64,000 bases of DNA, taken from the NCBI RefSeq assembly GCF_015832195.1, contig NC_052018.1, positions 35,531,052-35,595,051 of the forward strand, in the 5' to 3' direction. The notes beneath the pieces were generated by a model that made no database searches, was not told where the DNA came from, and saw only the letters and a program-made list of their open reading frames with translations. The stretch comes from Motacilla alba alba. Its lineage: Eukaryota; Chordata; Aves; Passeriformes; Motacillidae. Shown here piece after piece: positions 47,601 to 60,200 of this stretch. Position 1 is the stretch's first letter. Every line of letters begins with the position of its first letter. The position numbers and the translations under genes were made by a program.

Positions 47601-49550
47601 ACACTGGGTATATTTGAAGGAAAATGTCCTTTACCACATTTTTATATTTGCCTATCTGTGACTACACAGTGTACATTTGTAGAGCAAAAGACATGAAATG
47701 AGTAGATGTCATGAGTTGTAACACTGTTAGTCCATCACAATACCTTTTTGTCTGAAATTATTTGGGAATGAGACAAATACTGTTTTTACACTCTCTCTGC
47801 AAAAAAATTGATGCAGTGTAACTCAATAAATTTTTTGCCATGCATCAGTACGTTGAAAAGCACAAAATAATTACTTTCAATTGGACCCTGTTATTACAGT
47901 ATTGAGCAAAATAGAGAAATGTGCAGATAAAATTATCTGGCTCCTTCATGCTTTCTTGTTTATAGTAGACAAGGTTATTGCTTCACAGATTTCTGCTGAC
48001 TAAAATGCCAAAGCTGTCATGATATTTCCAGGAAAATTATAATGTAAAGATTAAAAGACCCACGAGGTAAAAAATACAGACGGAAAAGCAGTAAAAGCTG
48101 AAAGGGAAAAGAACCAGAAGGAAGTAGAGGATAGAAATGAAGAGGAGCAAGGAGGTACCTAAGGGGTTCCATCTCAGGCATGACTTCCCACCAAGTGATT
48201 CCCAAGTTGCCTGCAGGGATTTCACAGCCACCAGAGCATCCTAGGAGGAGCTGAGCAGTGCAGGGGATGTCTCTGAGCCCTGGCTGTGAGAGGCAAGGAA
48301 GAAGAGTTGTTTTGTCCTGCTGAGCAAAGGCTGTCCCTGGACTCTCTCTACAACCTTCTTGGCATAAGTGGGTAGAATGCAGCCTGGTGAGTTAGGAACT
48401 GCACAAGCAATAGGAGACTGACAGTTCAGTAAAAAGCTCTCTTCGCGTGTTCGGCACTGTGCAACATTTCATCTTGCTCATCAATAAGACATTTGATTTA
48501 GGTAGACAGTGCCTCTGCCTTCAGTTTCTTGTCACAGTAACTTGACCATGAAGTTTCCATTTAAAAGAATAATCTATCTTGGTTTAATATGCATTTGCAG
48601 AAGGCTTCTGGATAAATTAGCAATAAAAATACAATATAGTTATAAGGAACACAAATTTGTCTCTAAATCGGTGCACATTTAGTTGCAGAAAAAGATAAGG
48701 AGTACTTGGTGAAAGTTAGTGTTAAGGTAGAACTTCCAAAGGGGTCTGCAACTTCAGATGAACTGTATCACTTTGTGTGGATTTTAATGGAGCTTAAACA
48801 AACATTTTTGAAAATCCAAGCTGCAGGCCTTTCCCTGGAGTGAGTGATAATATAAAAGAGCAAATAGGCATCTGCCATTCTTGCATTCCAGCAGTCCAAC
48901 TTCTCCTTCAAAACCATTTTAATTCTGGCTAACTGTTGTGAGTATGTCAAGGAAAATTCAACTTGAAACAAAGTCCCTGACCTCCAGTGACACTGTGTTA
49001 CAGATCTTCTTATCATTTCCCTATGTGGTCTTGCACAAAAAGGTGACACAACAGTCTTTCTTTCTGGCAGCCTCAGGAAGGTGTCAGCAGCCACCTACAG
49101 TTCTAAGTATTCCTTTTTTATCATCAAGAAAAGAGCAGAGACACTTAGAAGCAGCTTTATTCATCTGGGCTGCTGTCAATAAATAATATCTTCTTGTTGC
49201 TGGTAATAGCATCACTTGCCAAGGAACATTAACATGTAGTTTTTCTTGCTATTTTTGTTTCAGAGTCAGTGGCTGAAAAGCACAGTAACTTAACAAATAT
49301 TCCCTAATATTTTCCCATTTGGGTGTTTCTGATTTTTGGCATGTGCATAAAGTGATCAAAACACAACCTGAATTAGGTCCAGAACCTTTCATTGACAAAC
49401 AAACCAGTCCTTTACTTAGGAAGACATAGCATCAGTGAGATGTATCAATCCTTATCAAAAGTGAGAAACTGAACTTGCCTCATTTCAAGTCCAATTTGAA
49501 ATTTTCTGTCGTAAGTATTTGTACACAATCAATTTGGATGCAAAAATGTA
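44661..49550. other. Unique non-coding DNA, no gene seen
   Basis: No gene supported. An open frame at 45192-45404 (plus, 70 codons) has protein-like composition but no family match and no splice context. A 16-bp unit, GATATTAAACTGTATG, is repeated in tandem at 45842-45872. Confidence 0.5.
45842..45872 (+). repeat. Tandem 16-bp duplication
   Basis: GATATTAAACTGTATG at 45842-45857 is followed directly by GATATTAAACTGTAT at 45858-45872. An exact short slippage duplication. Confidence 0.85.
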
Positions 49551-49701
49551 TCCTCTAAGAGTTGGTTAGAGCATGGCGATAATAGCACCAAGGTCACAGG
49601 TTCCATCCTCTATGGGCCATTCACTTAAGAGCTGAACTCGATTGTTCTTGTGGGTCCCTTCCAATTTGGAACATTATGTGAAATTCCTTAATTCTGTGAT
49701 G
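49551..49701 (+). mobile_element. tRNA-Ile/CR1 chimeric SINE (TguSINE1-like)
   Basis: The head matches a tRNA-Ile(AAT) gene. GAGTTGGTTAGAGCATGG is the D-arm and A-box part, the anticodon loop ATAATAG carries AAT, CAAGGTC is the variable region, and GGTTCCATCCT (49599-49609) is the B box (GGTTCRANTCC). GGGCCA resembles the acceptor 3' strand. From about 49620 the sequence turns into a CR1 3' end: GAGCTGAACTCGATTGTTCT, then TGGGTCCCTTCCAATTTGG, ending in AATTCTGTGATG. Such a tRNA head with a CR1 tail is the plan of the songbird SINE TguSINE1: RNA polymerase III would start it and CR1 ORF2 would copy it in trans. The first 7-8 bases of the tRNA and one B-box base differ from a functional gene, so it is not a tRNA gene. 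Confidence 0.85.
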
Positions 49702-52700
49702 GGAATTCACAGGCACAGAGCACCCTAACTGTTGCAGCAGCAGCAGCTCCCTTTCCCTGTGTTGCTCACAACATCATTGACAATCATTCTTATCTGTCCC
49801 ATTGCTACGTGGTGGGAGGTAGAGCAGTGAAAATATATATCCACAGGGAAATAAAAGAAAGCAGAATTTCTCTAAAGATTTCTCAGTAACTCTGAATCTA
49901 ATTTAGCTTGCTGGGTGTGCTGCAGATGGAGTATGTGATTTGCAAATCCCTCAAGCAAGAGCCTATTTGTTACTTTATTTGACTATTTTACCTGCAATTG
50001 CATTCACAAACTTGTCTGTATCTTGTAAATGGGGTGTATTTATCAACTCGGGTCTTCCCTGGTGCTTTGCTGCACTTTTATTACCTGCTTTGCGCTGCTC
50101 TGCAGTGTCATCATATACATATGCAGCCCTTCCTCACTTGGAGCTGAACATGAGATGCTCCGCTACATCTGAAAGCAGGTACTGCCTGTGAGACTTTACA
50201 TAGTTTTCAGTTTCACTAAATTACCCTGTGATGTGATTTGGTAAACTCCCTGCAAACACAAGATGTGTGGCTTTAGGGCTCAGCGGGGAGTTCTTTCCCT
50301 ACTGTGTTGTCTGCTTAGCTGTGATCTGACAGCAAAAGTAATTCTGTTGCTTTTATGGGCTTGTATGCTATTATTTCAAAACATTGTGGGCCACCAAGAT
50401 GATCTGCTCCTCAAATCAGGTGGATGCTTTTAAAAAAGCCCCTCTAAACTTTAGCCTTTCATACCTGTATGGGCAGCAGTCGGGTGTGAAACATTGCTCT
50501 GTATTCACTGGTACTGCTGTCAACAAAGAGGAATTACCAGGAGGTGACCTTGCTCTTCACAAGAGATCATGGCATTTCAGCATTTCTTTGTGCTGATGCT
50601 GATTAAAGGTAGGATAGGTGCTCCCTGAAAAGTGCCTGAGGAGGATGTGTTTGCCTGTTGCTGGAATTACCTCTCCTGGAGCTGTCTCAAAAGGTACCAG
50701 AAAAATTCCTCAGCAAGCAGGGATAGAAGGAAGATGAACTGATGTGGGGTAGATTTTCACAGAGATGCTCTCAGCAGAAGCAGCAGATCCTGGCATGGTC
50801 TGGAAGGGTAACTCTTGTGTGAGGGCTAAAAAAGATGTGCCCAAAGTGGCTCTGCTCTGGGTATGTCCATGGGACAGGGCTCAGTGCTCGGTATGGGTCT
50901 TAGGATCTCAACACTCAGGATAAAATAAGAGCTGATGTTTAAGGATGGTTCAAAAAGTTGCCAGACATAGTCCTTTTTAATACAAAAATCAATCTTACTT
51001 CTTAAACAAACTGCTGACACCATCACCTGCAGAATTGTCCCTGCCTAAGTGCTTTGCTGCCCAGAGATAGCACAACAGTGTTCCCAGCTCTCCTGTTGTC
51101 ACGAAGCTTGAACAGCATGCAGCATTTCTCCCAAGGTCTCAGTTCACCCAATCTTGTGATTATGGGGTCAAAATGTGGTCATACAATTAACTTCTCCACC
51201 TCCAAGGTGTGACTGAGAGAAGCTCTCTGATGTGCAATGGATTGCAGAGAACTGCTTACTATCATGCTGTGAAGGCAAGGAGAGAGGAATAATTAGCAAA
51301 CATTTTTTACTTTGAAATTTTTTAAGGATTGCCTCTGCTTTTGAGGGGTTTGGATCCCGTCTTGGAGCTGGCAATCTTCACTGGAGGTCTTGCTGCTTTT
51401 TTCTATTCAGTCACTGTTATCTCTCATTCTCGGTTCAGGAAATGATCTGCCTGGAGTGTACAGGAATGCACGTGAGCTGCACAGTCCAAAAGGAATCCTT
51501 TAAGCCATCCTTTCTTTTCCCAAGGACACTGCCATATTTGTCCTTCAGATCCTGATTTTCTCATCGTGCTTCTTGAAATTTGATTCAACTTTATGAACAA
51601 GATGTGAAGGTAAGGTTTCAAATCTGGGGGTTCACACAGGGAAAGATGCCTTAGCATCACATACCAGGGTCTGCAGACCTTGCTGAACCTTCTGGCAGGA
51701 GGTTCACTCGCTCTTTTTTCTTCCCACCTGGGTGTGCCCTTTCCCGACATGAAGTATTGCTCTTCTGCAGTTGTTACTCTGGTATGTGCTGACTCATCTA
51801 CTACCCCTGGATGGTGGGAAAGGTTTCTTGTCTTCTACCATGACCTCCTGGTGTTCAGAGCTTTCCATCTAATCTTGGTAGGAGGGGTTTTTTGACAGTT
51901 TTACCACAGCCCCATTTCCATCCAGCATTCCCTTGAATCCTGGTTTGTCAGATGATGCTTCACTAAGACTGGATGATTTACTTTTGACCAAGCACAGCTA
52001 ATCCTTAAACAGCCAAATATTATTGAGAGCAACCCTCAGCTACATCTGGCAGTGTTATTTTTCCTGCACAGGTGGACAGCACAGAAAAGTTTGGAATTTC
52101 TCCCTCTGAAGATTTTGAACTTTGATCAGAGAAAAGAATCAAAACTGGATGTTTTGTAGAAAAGTAATTGTGGTTCTCAGCTGAAATGTGGGTTTTTCAC
52201 TCATTTCACGTTTTTCTGTTAGAAAAAGAGGGTTGTCAACCCTAACTTTTGAGGTTTCACAGAAATATGTATTTCTCAAGACTGCTTATTCAAGAATTCT
52301 TATTCAAGAATGCATCTCCCCAGGCTACGCAGGGAGGGGTTACTGTAAACTTTTCATGTGTTTCCTTTATTCCACCTGGGAATGTGAGCTGGAGGGTTTG
52401 CATCCCTTTGAACTGCCAGTGCTGTGGGCAGGACTGGGGAGGACAAGGAGCAGTGATGTATGGAGTGTGTGCTGCAGCCACAAGGACAACCTGACAGAAG
52501 GAAGTTTTTGCATCAACTCAAATACCTCTTTGAGGTTGGGATCAGAGACATAAGCCTGGAAGAAAGAGCTTCATAATAACTGGAACCAAGCCGTCCTGAC
52601 ATAGTAGCCCAGTACAAACTGTTTAATTTTACATCTGAGTTTTTGCATGCCTTAGGTAGGCTACGACCAAATGAAAAGGAAGTTTGTGCTTTGTGTTGCC

Positions 52701-53657
52701 TGGCTGGACATGAATGATGAAACTGCTAAATCAGGTCTGGCCTGACAGGAGGGATTTCTGTTTTCTTAATGAGCTAATTATATTTTTTTCTTCCAAGTCA
52801 TTTGCATTATTACGTGACTAGATATTCAATACTCTCTAACACATGGCCTGCATTGCACTGTGAGCTGGGAAAATGGCCATATTCTCATTGTCCATTTAAT
52901 TTGGGAAGCAGACAAATTACAGTTTGGCAAGCTAAAGTTATATGCAAATGTTAATAAGCACCCCTGCAAAAAATGAAGATAAACAGAAGCAGAAAACATC
53001 TTGGATGTCCCTTCATATATTTCAGAGCAGCTTTCATTCCTAAAGACTTGCTCTGACTAGCCATTCATGTAAATGATAGCCAGTATTTATGTGATTTCTG
53101 CAGAACACTTTTGGTAGTAGAAGACTTTCAGTAGTGAAGGCTGCCTTCTGGAGACTCATGCACATCCCAAAGGGGTTTGGTACATGCCCTGGTGGGGGTG
53201 CAAAGCAGCACTGGTTCCCCACAGCTGCCTAGATGAGGCCACCTTGATTCAGGGAAGCAGAGGAGAGGCCCTGCTTTGATGTATACAAACTTTGAAGTGC
53301 CACTTGCCCTTTGGGTTTTTTAATCCTGACCCAGACTGGTTTTAAATAAAGATGTAGTCTTGCTGCTCTTAAATCCAGGAGATCTGCACCAGAAAATCCT
53401 GCCCAAATCTTTCCTGATTGAAAAATTCAAAACTGCATCTTCTGAGAGGAGCGTGGGCTCATGGTTGCAGCTTTTCTTCCATTAGCCTGATCATTGTTAA
53501 CATCCCTGTAGTTGGGCTTGTAAGCCCTTGTGGGTCAGTCTGGGATACCCTTAGGGGATGACCAGGATGATTCAATGCAGACATCATTAAATGTACTCCA
53601 GACTCAGCCCTCAGCAGGTCTGGTCTCTAGAACTAAGTTAAATTAGAGCCAACCAAA
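49702..53657. other. Unique non-coding DNA, no gene seen
   Basis: No convincing exon, repeat or RNA gene. Open frames (for example 52188-52553 plus, 121 codons) lack motifs. Confidence 0.5.
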
Positions 53658-53701
53658 GTCCTGATGTTTTCCTATGGTGCTAAACCATAGGAAAACAGGA
53701 C
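53658..53701. other. Strong 18-bp hairpin
   Basis: TGTTTTCCTATGGT (53665-53678) pairs perfectly with ACCATAGGAAAACA (53684-53697) across the loop GCTAA. GTCC and GGAC add 4 bp beyond a 3-nt bulge (TGA). It has the same build as the 23.9 kb hairpin: tight loop, perfect inner stem, one-sided bulge and a short outer stem. It may be a template-switch inversion scar or a structured RNA; the arms are short for a miRNA precursor. Confidence 0.65.
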
Positions 53702-54342
53702 AAAACTATGTGCTGGAAAATGCTCTCCTTAGTCTGTGTGTGAGTGAGGGAACCCAAGCCCTTCTTTTTGTTTATTTAAAAAAGAACAAATTACACACAT
53801 ACTTGTCTGCAAGAGAGGTAGGTAATTTAAAAGCAGATTCTCCCATTAAATGTACAGATGATTCTTCTATTGCAGCAATAATTTTAATAGGATGAACATA
53901 CACAAATTCTGGTTGTTCCCTGTGCAATTTCTGAGATCACCATGAGCTGGTGTTAAAGGTCAATAGCGGGTAATGAGCAGTCTTTCAGACTCTGCAATAA
54001 ATTACCAAGAAGCCTGCAATTTTTTCTTGGTGGACGAGTCTCAATTATTAGAGAATTCAGCAACAGAAAGCATCAGGGAATGGCAGGCTTTATTTTTTCA
54101 TGCAGAGACTTTATGTTTTTATAATAGCTAATCCATCAGGTTAATTTCATTGCTCAGGCAGGAATGCAGGCAGCAGACTATTTCAGGAGGGCAAGCAGCA
54201 TTCCCATAGAACAGGATCTTGAAGGCTACATTTTTGCAGAGAAGCTTTCAATAATCTCCACACTTTTGCTGGATGTGTACAAACCCCTTTAGCCTGTCAT
54301 GCAGCTAATCCAAGACCAATGAAACCAAAAAAGAAGTACCCC

Positions 54343-54370
54343 TTGATTTCAGTGAGCTTTGGACCAGGTT
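54343..54370 (+). repeat. Ancient repeat fragment, second copy
   Basis: TTGATTTCAGTGAGCTTTGG, then ACCAGG. It matches 12993-13018 (TGACTTCAGTGGGCTTTGG, then ATCAGG) with 3 differences in 25. The left arm of the 13 kb copy is not evident here. Confidence 0.4.
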
Positions 54371-54989
54371 TAATGAGTCACTGTTCATTCATGAAAAAGA
54401 CCCGTTGCCAAAATGAATGTCAGTGGGAGGGATGGTCACGTGCTATTTTGATGTGCTCTGTTACTCCTAAATACTTCTGCAACTGTTTTAAACTGGAATG
54501 TATGCCACTGTTCTACTCAGGGTTGCTAGAAGAAAGACCTGGGCTGAAGAGGCATAGGTACCAAAACTATATAAATGGACACGTTCCTTGTGAAACCAGG
54601 GTGAAGAAAACCATCCTGACATGATCTGCCCCTAATATCAAGTCAGGATGAAAATGCCATCCATTGAATCTGTTTCTCTCACATGCAATTTTTAAAATTT
54701 TCTTTAATCAAGGAGATTTGATGGCACTAATTCTTAAAGCAGCAGTATATCAGATACAAAGGGAAGTAGAACTTTGTTTCTATCATTGGTAATCAAAATG
54801 TCAGTCTCTGCCAAACTCCACAGGGTGTTGTTTTACTCCTCTTGCCTGTTCTGGACTGTTCCCTGCCTGATCCCTTGCTGCTATGTGTATGAGTTTCTTG
54901 ATGCACCTAAATTTCATTCTGATAAAATACTAGATGTGGTGCAATACCATTAGTAGTCTTTATGCACAGATGAGTGGTATTTTTGGTGC

Positions 54990-55006
54990 TTTTTTTTTTT
55001 TTTTTT
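54990..55006 (+). repeat. Poly-T tract (T17)
   Basis: Seventeen T after GGTGC and before GGATACC. Simple repeat, with no attached element recognised. Confidence 0.9.
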
Positions 55007-55394
55007 GGATACCATAAGCACAATGATCAGGAGCAGATTGTGAAAGAAAAGAAAAATTCAATAGACTACCTTCACAAGGAAGCACTCTAAACAGATGAAC
55101 AGCTTCCTATAATCTGAAGGACCCCCAACAGTTCACCACTCACCCTGAATACTGTACCTGTCACCTAGATCCTATGCCGCTTAGATCTGCGAATTAACAC
55201 TTGGGCATCAAAAGTAGATGAGTTTTTATTAATCTCTGACTACCTGGGGCTCTTGCTCTGACCGAGACCTCTCTGTCAGGGGTTACAGACCAGTGTGGGG
55301 CAGAGGTGGATGCAGGTGCTCTGGCAATGCTTTTTGACGTCTCATTGTTGGAAGTTTCAGTGGAAGAGGCTCTCAGTGAATCCCATGGCATTTA

Positions 55395-55920
55395 ACACTG
55401 GGAAATAAGTCCTGCACCTAGGAGTAACATACCTAGGAGGAACATCCACATCCACCAGTGTAGACTGGGGGCTGACTGGCTGGGCAGAAGCTCTGCAAAA
55501 AGGGATCTGGGGGTCCTGGTGGACATGAGCCAGCAGTGTGCTGGGCTGTGCAAGAATTGCCAGAAGGTCAAGGGAAGTCTGTCTCCGCCTCTGCTCAGCA
55601 CTGGGGAGACACAGCCAGAGTACTGGATTCCATTTCAGGCTTCCCAGTGCAGGAAAGGCATGGACATGCAGGGCTGAGCCAACCAACCAACCATCAGAAG
55701 AGATGGTGTAGAGAACATGGTGCCAAACTCTTCCTGGCAGTGCAGTGGACAGGGCTACAAGAAGACACACAATAGCTGGAACTGGAGAAATTATCATTAG
55801 ATACAGAGGAAAAATCATTCATTGTGAGACTGGTCAAACAGAGAAGCAGACTGCAATAACTGAGAGACGTTATTGAATCTTCATATTCAGAGTTTTTGAA
55901 GCTTTGCTGAGCAGCCTGCT
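55395..55920 (+). pseudogene. Heavily decayed CR1 ORF2 C-terminus
   Basis: Plus-strand DNA at about 55499-55560 reads [19 protein letters not shown], the same DLGVLVD...MSQQ block found in the 32 kb CR1 copy (there [16 protein letters not shown]), with the SRLN part deleted here. Upstream, AGTCCTGCACCTAGGAG resembles the CR1 region coding VLHLG. Downstream, CTGCTCAGCACTGGGGAGAC and TACTGGATTCCATTTCAGG correspond to the [14 protein letters not shown] region. A last match near 55860-55915 (TTCATATTCAGAGTTTTTGA, GCTTTGCTGAGCAGCCTGCT) corresponds to the end of ORF2. Many indels and stops are present and no CR1 3' terminus is visible, so the copy is old. It is inactive. Confidence 0.75.
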
Positions 55921-57120
55921 TTCACTATTCCATCTTTACATAGGGGTCACAGCAGTTGTCCTCTGGAGGCCCCTTTGAGCCTCTGTGGATCTGTGACAAT
56001 GAGCTGCTGAATAAATCTTGCTCAACACTGCTGCCAATCTCCTTGTCTTCACATCTTGAAAAGCCTTGGCAGCAGAAGAGGCCACGGCAGCTGTCATCAG
56101 GAGAAGGAAGAGCTCCCTCCAAGGGCCAGGCCTGCCAAGTGACACTGGCACAAACTCCTGACAGTAGCTGACAGGAAACTGGGGAGTTAGTAGACTAGAA
56201 AAATCATAAGCAAATGCTCAGGATCAGAAGTTATTGTAATGGAAACAGATAGCAAATCTACAAACCCTTCCCAAGAAGTTTATTTTCTAAGTAGTTTCTA
56301 AATTTCAGGTGAATCCACCTTTTGTACTGTACCTTCATATGCTGCCATGCAGAAAGAGTGGCAGCAAAGAGACCATCACTCCTCTATGTTCCTGGGCTAC
56401 TTAGAGGAGCTGAACTGCGGGCAAAACTAATCTGGAGGTTTGGGAGCATTTCTGTATTTACAGCTCTGCTATAGCACAGATGCTTAAAATCGTTCCACTT
56501 TGCTAAAGATATTTTATATTCACAACTGAAACACTTCAGTATTTTGTCTTTTGCTGATTTTTGCCCAGAGAAGATATAAATTTTTTGAAGATATAAGTGG
56601 TTTGTCCCTGGATAACAGAGAAGTCCAGGTACTGAACTGGTGTCCTTGCTTCCCTCCCTCTTTCTGTCCTTTACTGCTTTGAGTCAACCCCATAGCAATA
56701 TGGAAAATTACCTGAGAAACAACAGCTTTAAAAAGGAAAAACATTTAAAAGTTGGCTTTTCAATAAGAGTTTCTTTCAAAATGTTGGTTTGTAATGAAGT
56801 ACAGTGGTATGAATTGTAGACAGAAAAGAAAGGAAATCATCTTAGGGGTGGGAAGATGCTCTGCCTCAGCAAATGTGCCTTATTTTGTTTTTTTCTCAAA
56901 ATACGTCACCAGTGATTGTAAAAGAATCTGAGGAGTGAGTGCAAGCATTGCAAAAGGACATATGGAAGTCAGGAACTGCAATCACATACATGCACATAAA
57001 ACTGGCATGGGACAGCAGGTCATATTCATTTTAGTGCCCTGGAAGGGGCATGCAGTCACTTCACCTCTAATTACACAGCATGCTTTTGACTGAGATGTCT
57101 CCTTCCTTCAGCTGCACTTG

Positions 57121-57148
57121 TTAAAAGCATTTAAGCACATGCTAAACT
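57121..57148 (-). repeat. Ancient palindromic repeat scrap
   Basis: TTAAAAGCATTTAAGCAC then ATGCTAAACT. Its reverse complement resembles the TTAAGTGCTTT block at 57992 and the 2982 block. It is probably an arm of an old palindromic family widespread in sauropsids. Confidence 0.4.
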
Positions 57149-57990
57149 CTATTGTGTGTGAATAATGCTGCATTCACTTAACAAAGGCACTAATGACTTA
57201 ATCTCCTTAAGACTCCTACTAATTCTTAGGAGAATTATTTCCTACTGTGGGAAGTACTGTGACAAGTAAGATTATGACACAGTGGACAAAACTCCCTGGT
57301 CCAGAGTGTAGGAGATGGAAAGACTTCTGAAGAAAGCCTCTGTCATACTACATCAATTATCTAAGCCTGTAATATTGAGGCTCAGTTTTACTTTCATGTC
57401 ACTGACACACAGCTTATAGGTATGTGCCAGTGTAGAAAAGATATGACAATAAATGTCATCACAGAAACCCCATGCAAAATTCTTTCATCTAATTGAAAAC
57501 ATGAAAGGAAAATTATGGGAACATCATTTCAGCCAGAAAGGTGTTGAGCTCAGAAACCCGCTCAGGAAATTTGTCTTGATCATGGGATTGAAAAGAAGAA
57601 GCTGCCAGGCTCCTGAAATGCCTGGTACTCCTCTCTGTTCAAAATAAACTGCTGACTCTAATGATTGTCCTTTCAGAGATGGTCTCTTTTAAGACGGTGG
57701 AGTTACACCAGGAGTGATCACTGGAACTACAGCATGCAGTGAAGCAAGGCAAGACAGAATGGGGGTTGAATCATCTGCAAAGGGATTCCTTTCATGCTCA
57801 TGCTTTAGCACTGGACTTCACATTAAATCTTGTGAAACCTGAGGATTGGGAAGAAAGAACTGACAGCCAGAGGCTCAACAGTTGCCTTTGTGGTGCTGAG
57901 ACGAGGATGCCCTGTGGCATGGTCTGGAGCAGATTCAGCCTTTCTATATAGCCACTTGTGCTTGATTTTTCTGTCTGCTATTGAGTATCT

Positions 57991-58014
57991 ACTTAAGTGC
58001 TTTACTGAATTGGA
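57991..58014 (+). repeat. Ancient palindromic repeat scrap
   Basis: ACTTAAGTGCTTTACTGAAT then TGGA. It is in opposite orientation to the scrap at 57.1 kb and matches the 2982 block at about 17 of 21 positions. Confidence 0.4.
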
Positions 58015-58603
58015 TTCTTAAATGTGAAGCTATATTCTGTCTCTGGGGAGCCTGTGGAGAAGTGCTGGGTATTTCAGGTGCAGGGAATTGCACCCTGTTT
58101 TGTCCCCTGCTTACTAGTGAGCAACCTCTGACTCAGTGCAAGACCTTACAAATCACTGTAAGTTTGTCCCAGTCTTAAATCCAAAGTACCCATGTGGCTC
58201 TTCTGGAGCATGAAGGAGCCCTGAAAATTCCTTCTTTTAGTGCATTTCTGGTGGTGGTGGGTTTCCCCACAACCTCACAGAGCATTTTTGGGACAGTTGC
58301 CATTTTTGCCTGGGTTCCCTCAGTCCTTCTTCATTGCTTGAGCGATGTCCTACAGTGTAGTTCAACTGCTTTCTGCCATTGTAATGTTCATTAGGATTTA
58401 TTTTTGTTCCTGAGCACACTGTCACAGCTATTCATGAAATAGAGTAAGTAATGTATAAGCCTAAACAATAACAAATGTGATCTATCTCTGGACATGTATA
58501 ACAATATAATTAGAAAAACAATATTTCTTTGTGCATAGGATTCACTTTTTCAAAGAGGATTTGGCCTGGTTAAAAGACAAATGATAGTTAGACCTGCATG
58601 ACC

Positions 58604-58660
58604 ACAAAGGAATCAGCATACAGAGCTGATCAAACAAAGGAATCAGAGTCAGAGCTGCTG
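58604..58660 (+). repeat. Imperfect tandem duplication, period 30
   Basis: ACAAAGGAATCAG followed by a variant of CATACAGAGCTG occurs at 58604 and again at 58634. There is one small deletion in the second unit. Confidence 0.75.
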
Positions 58661-59086
58661 TGAGTGTTGCTTTGCTGCTTTTTTTAGGGCTCCTTCCTGA
58701 ATTATATGGCTCCTTCCCAAACAACACTGGGACTCAAGGAGTAAGGTACGGATTATCTCCTTTACGAAATGCATGAAGAAGTGAGAATTGAAGGTTTGTT
58801 GTCACTCTTGGTGATACAAAATGCATTATAAATACAAATATATAGTAAGATCTGGTCTTTGAGAAAAGGTGCTGCTTTTTCTGTGGTCCCACAACAACTA
58901 AAGTTCCTCAGAGTTATCTCAATGAGTCAAACCTCCATCAGCTTGTAAGAGCCATGATTACAAGTGGGATTATTCCATCTTTGCTAGGTCCTTCCCTCTG
59001 CTGAACACTCATAATTATAGAAAGCTGCTAGAGACTAGTCCTTGGCACTGAAGTTAAGGTACAAAGCCTGTGTGCTCTAGGGAAAT

Positions 59087-59160
59087 AAAAAATATGTTAT
59101 TTATATTATAGTATTTATATTATTCAATAAATATATATGTATAAGTAATATGTATACATG
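59087..59160 (+). repeat. AT-rich simple sequence
   Basis: Mixed ATATTTAT, AATAAATATATATG and AAGTAATATG blocks, almost free of G and C. A low-complexity stretch beside the LTR-type repeat. Confidence 0.8.
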
Positions 59161-60200
59161 AATCTATACTTGTACATTGCATGCATTTATCCTGTCTACA
59201 GAAACACTAACTGCAATTATATCTTGCTTCAGTAAATAGAAAATAAACACTAAAAGCATTTTCATGAAAAGGAGAACTGCAGACAATACCTAAAATCTCT
59301 TATCTCCCTTTCAAGAAAATTACAAGGGTTAAAAGCAACAGAGTTCAAAATTAAGGACTTAGACTATGGAAATATTCATTTGAAAGCAGGCCTCCACTTG
59401 CAACAAAAGAAAAAAACTTTATTATTACACAATTACAATAAAATTAACACACAGAGCAGAATGGAAAACCTTTTAAAACATTTCTCCTCCCCCCACTCAA
59501 TTCTTACAGAATATTACAGAACCTTAGATCTTAATCCAGTCCATCACCCTTCAGATAATCAACTCAGTCCATCTCCACCCTTCCGACAATCACTTCTCAT
59601 TTCATTAAGGAGAGAAGGAGCCCTCCTTGTGCCACCACAGGTAAATCCCCGTCACTCAGCAACTACACGTCGTGACTTCTTCCTTCCATGTTCAGTGCTC
59701 TCACCACTGCACATGGACCAGAGCTGCTTTTAGGGTTTCCCCTTTCAAGGACGCCTTGCCCAGTTCCAGAAGAGAACGACAGTCTCTCACCTCATTTTGG
59801 GACACCAGTCCCCCCCAATATTTCACCCCCTGGGGCCGAGGGGTCTCACCATCTCTTCATCACCTGTCGTCTCCACACACATCACTCCTTTGGCGCAGCC
59901 TCCCCCTAAAATGCAGTCTCTGTATTACAGGAAAGGTTCTATCCATGGCTAATACAAGAAAAGTCCAGCCAAAAGCCACTCCATCATCTCCTCCACCTAA
60001 GATTTTCTCAACTTCTCCCAGTCCTTCTTCACTTGCACAACTCTGCATCACACTTGCGCATTCCTTCTTATCCGTTTCTCTCCTCTCTCAGCTCCCGGAG
60101 GATCAGCATTTGCAAGGTTTTCCATCGTCTCACAGAAGGGTTAAAATCACAGTCTCTGCTTATCTGGAACTCCCACACGGGCACTCTTCCCCTCGTCGGG

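Larger units (their letters stand above)
55921..59379. other. Mostly unique non-coding DNA, no gene seen
   Basis: Holds ancient-repeat scraps at 57.1 and 58.0 kb, a small tandem duplication at 58.6 kb and an AT-rich simple stretch at 59.09-59.16 kb. No gene is supported. Confidence 0.5.

Noticed and set aside
49551..49625. A functional tRNA-Ile gene
   Set aside because: The acceptor 5' strand is missing or altered, a B-box base differs, and the sequence runs into a CR1 tail; it is a SINE head.
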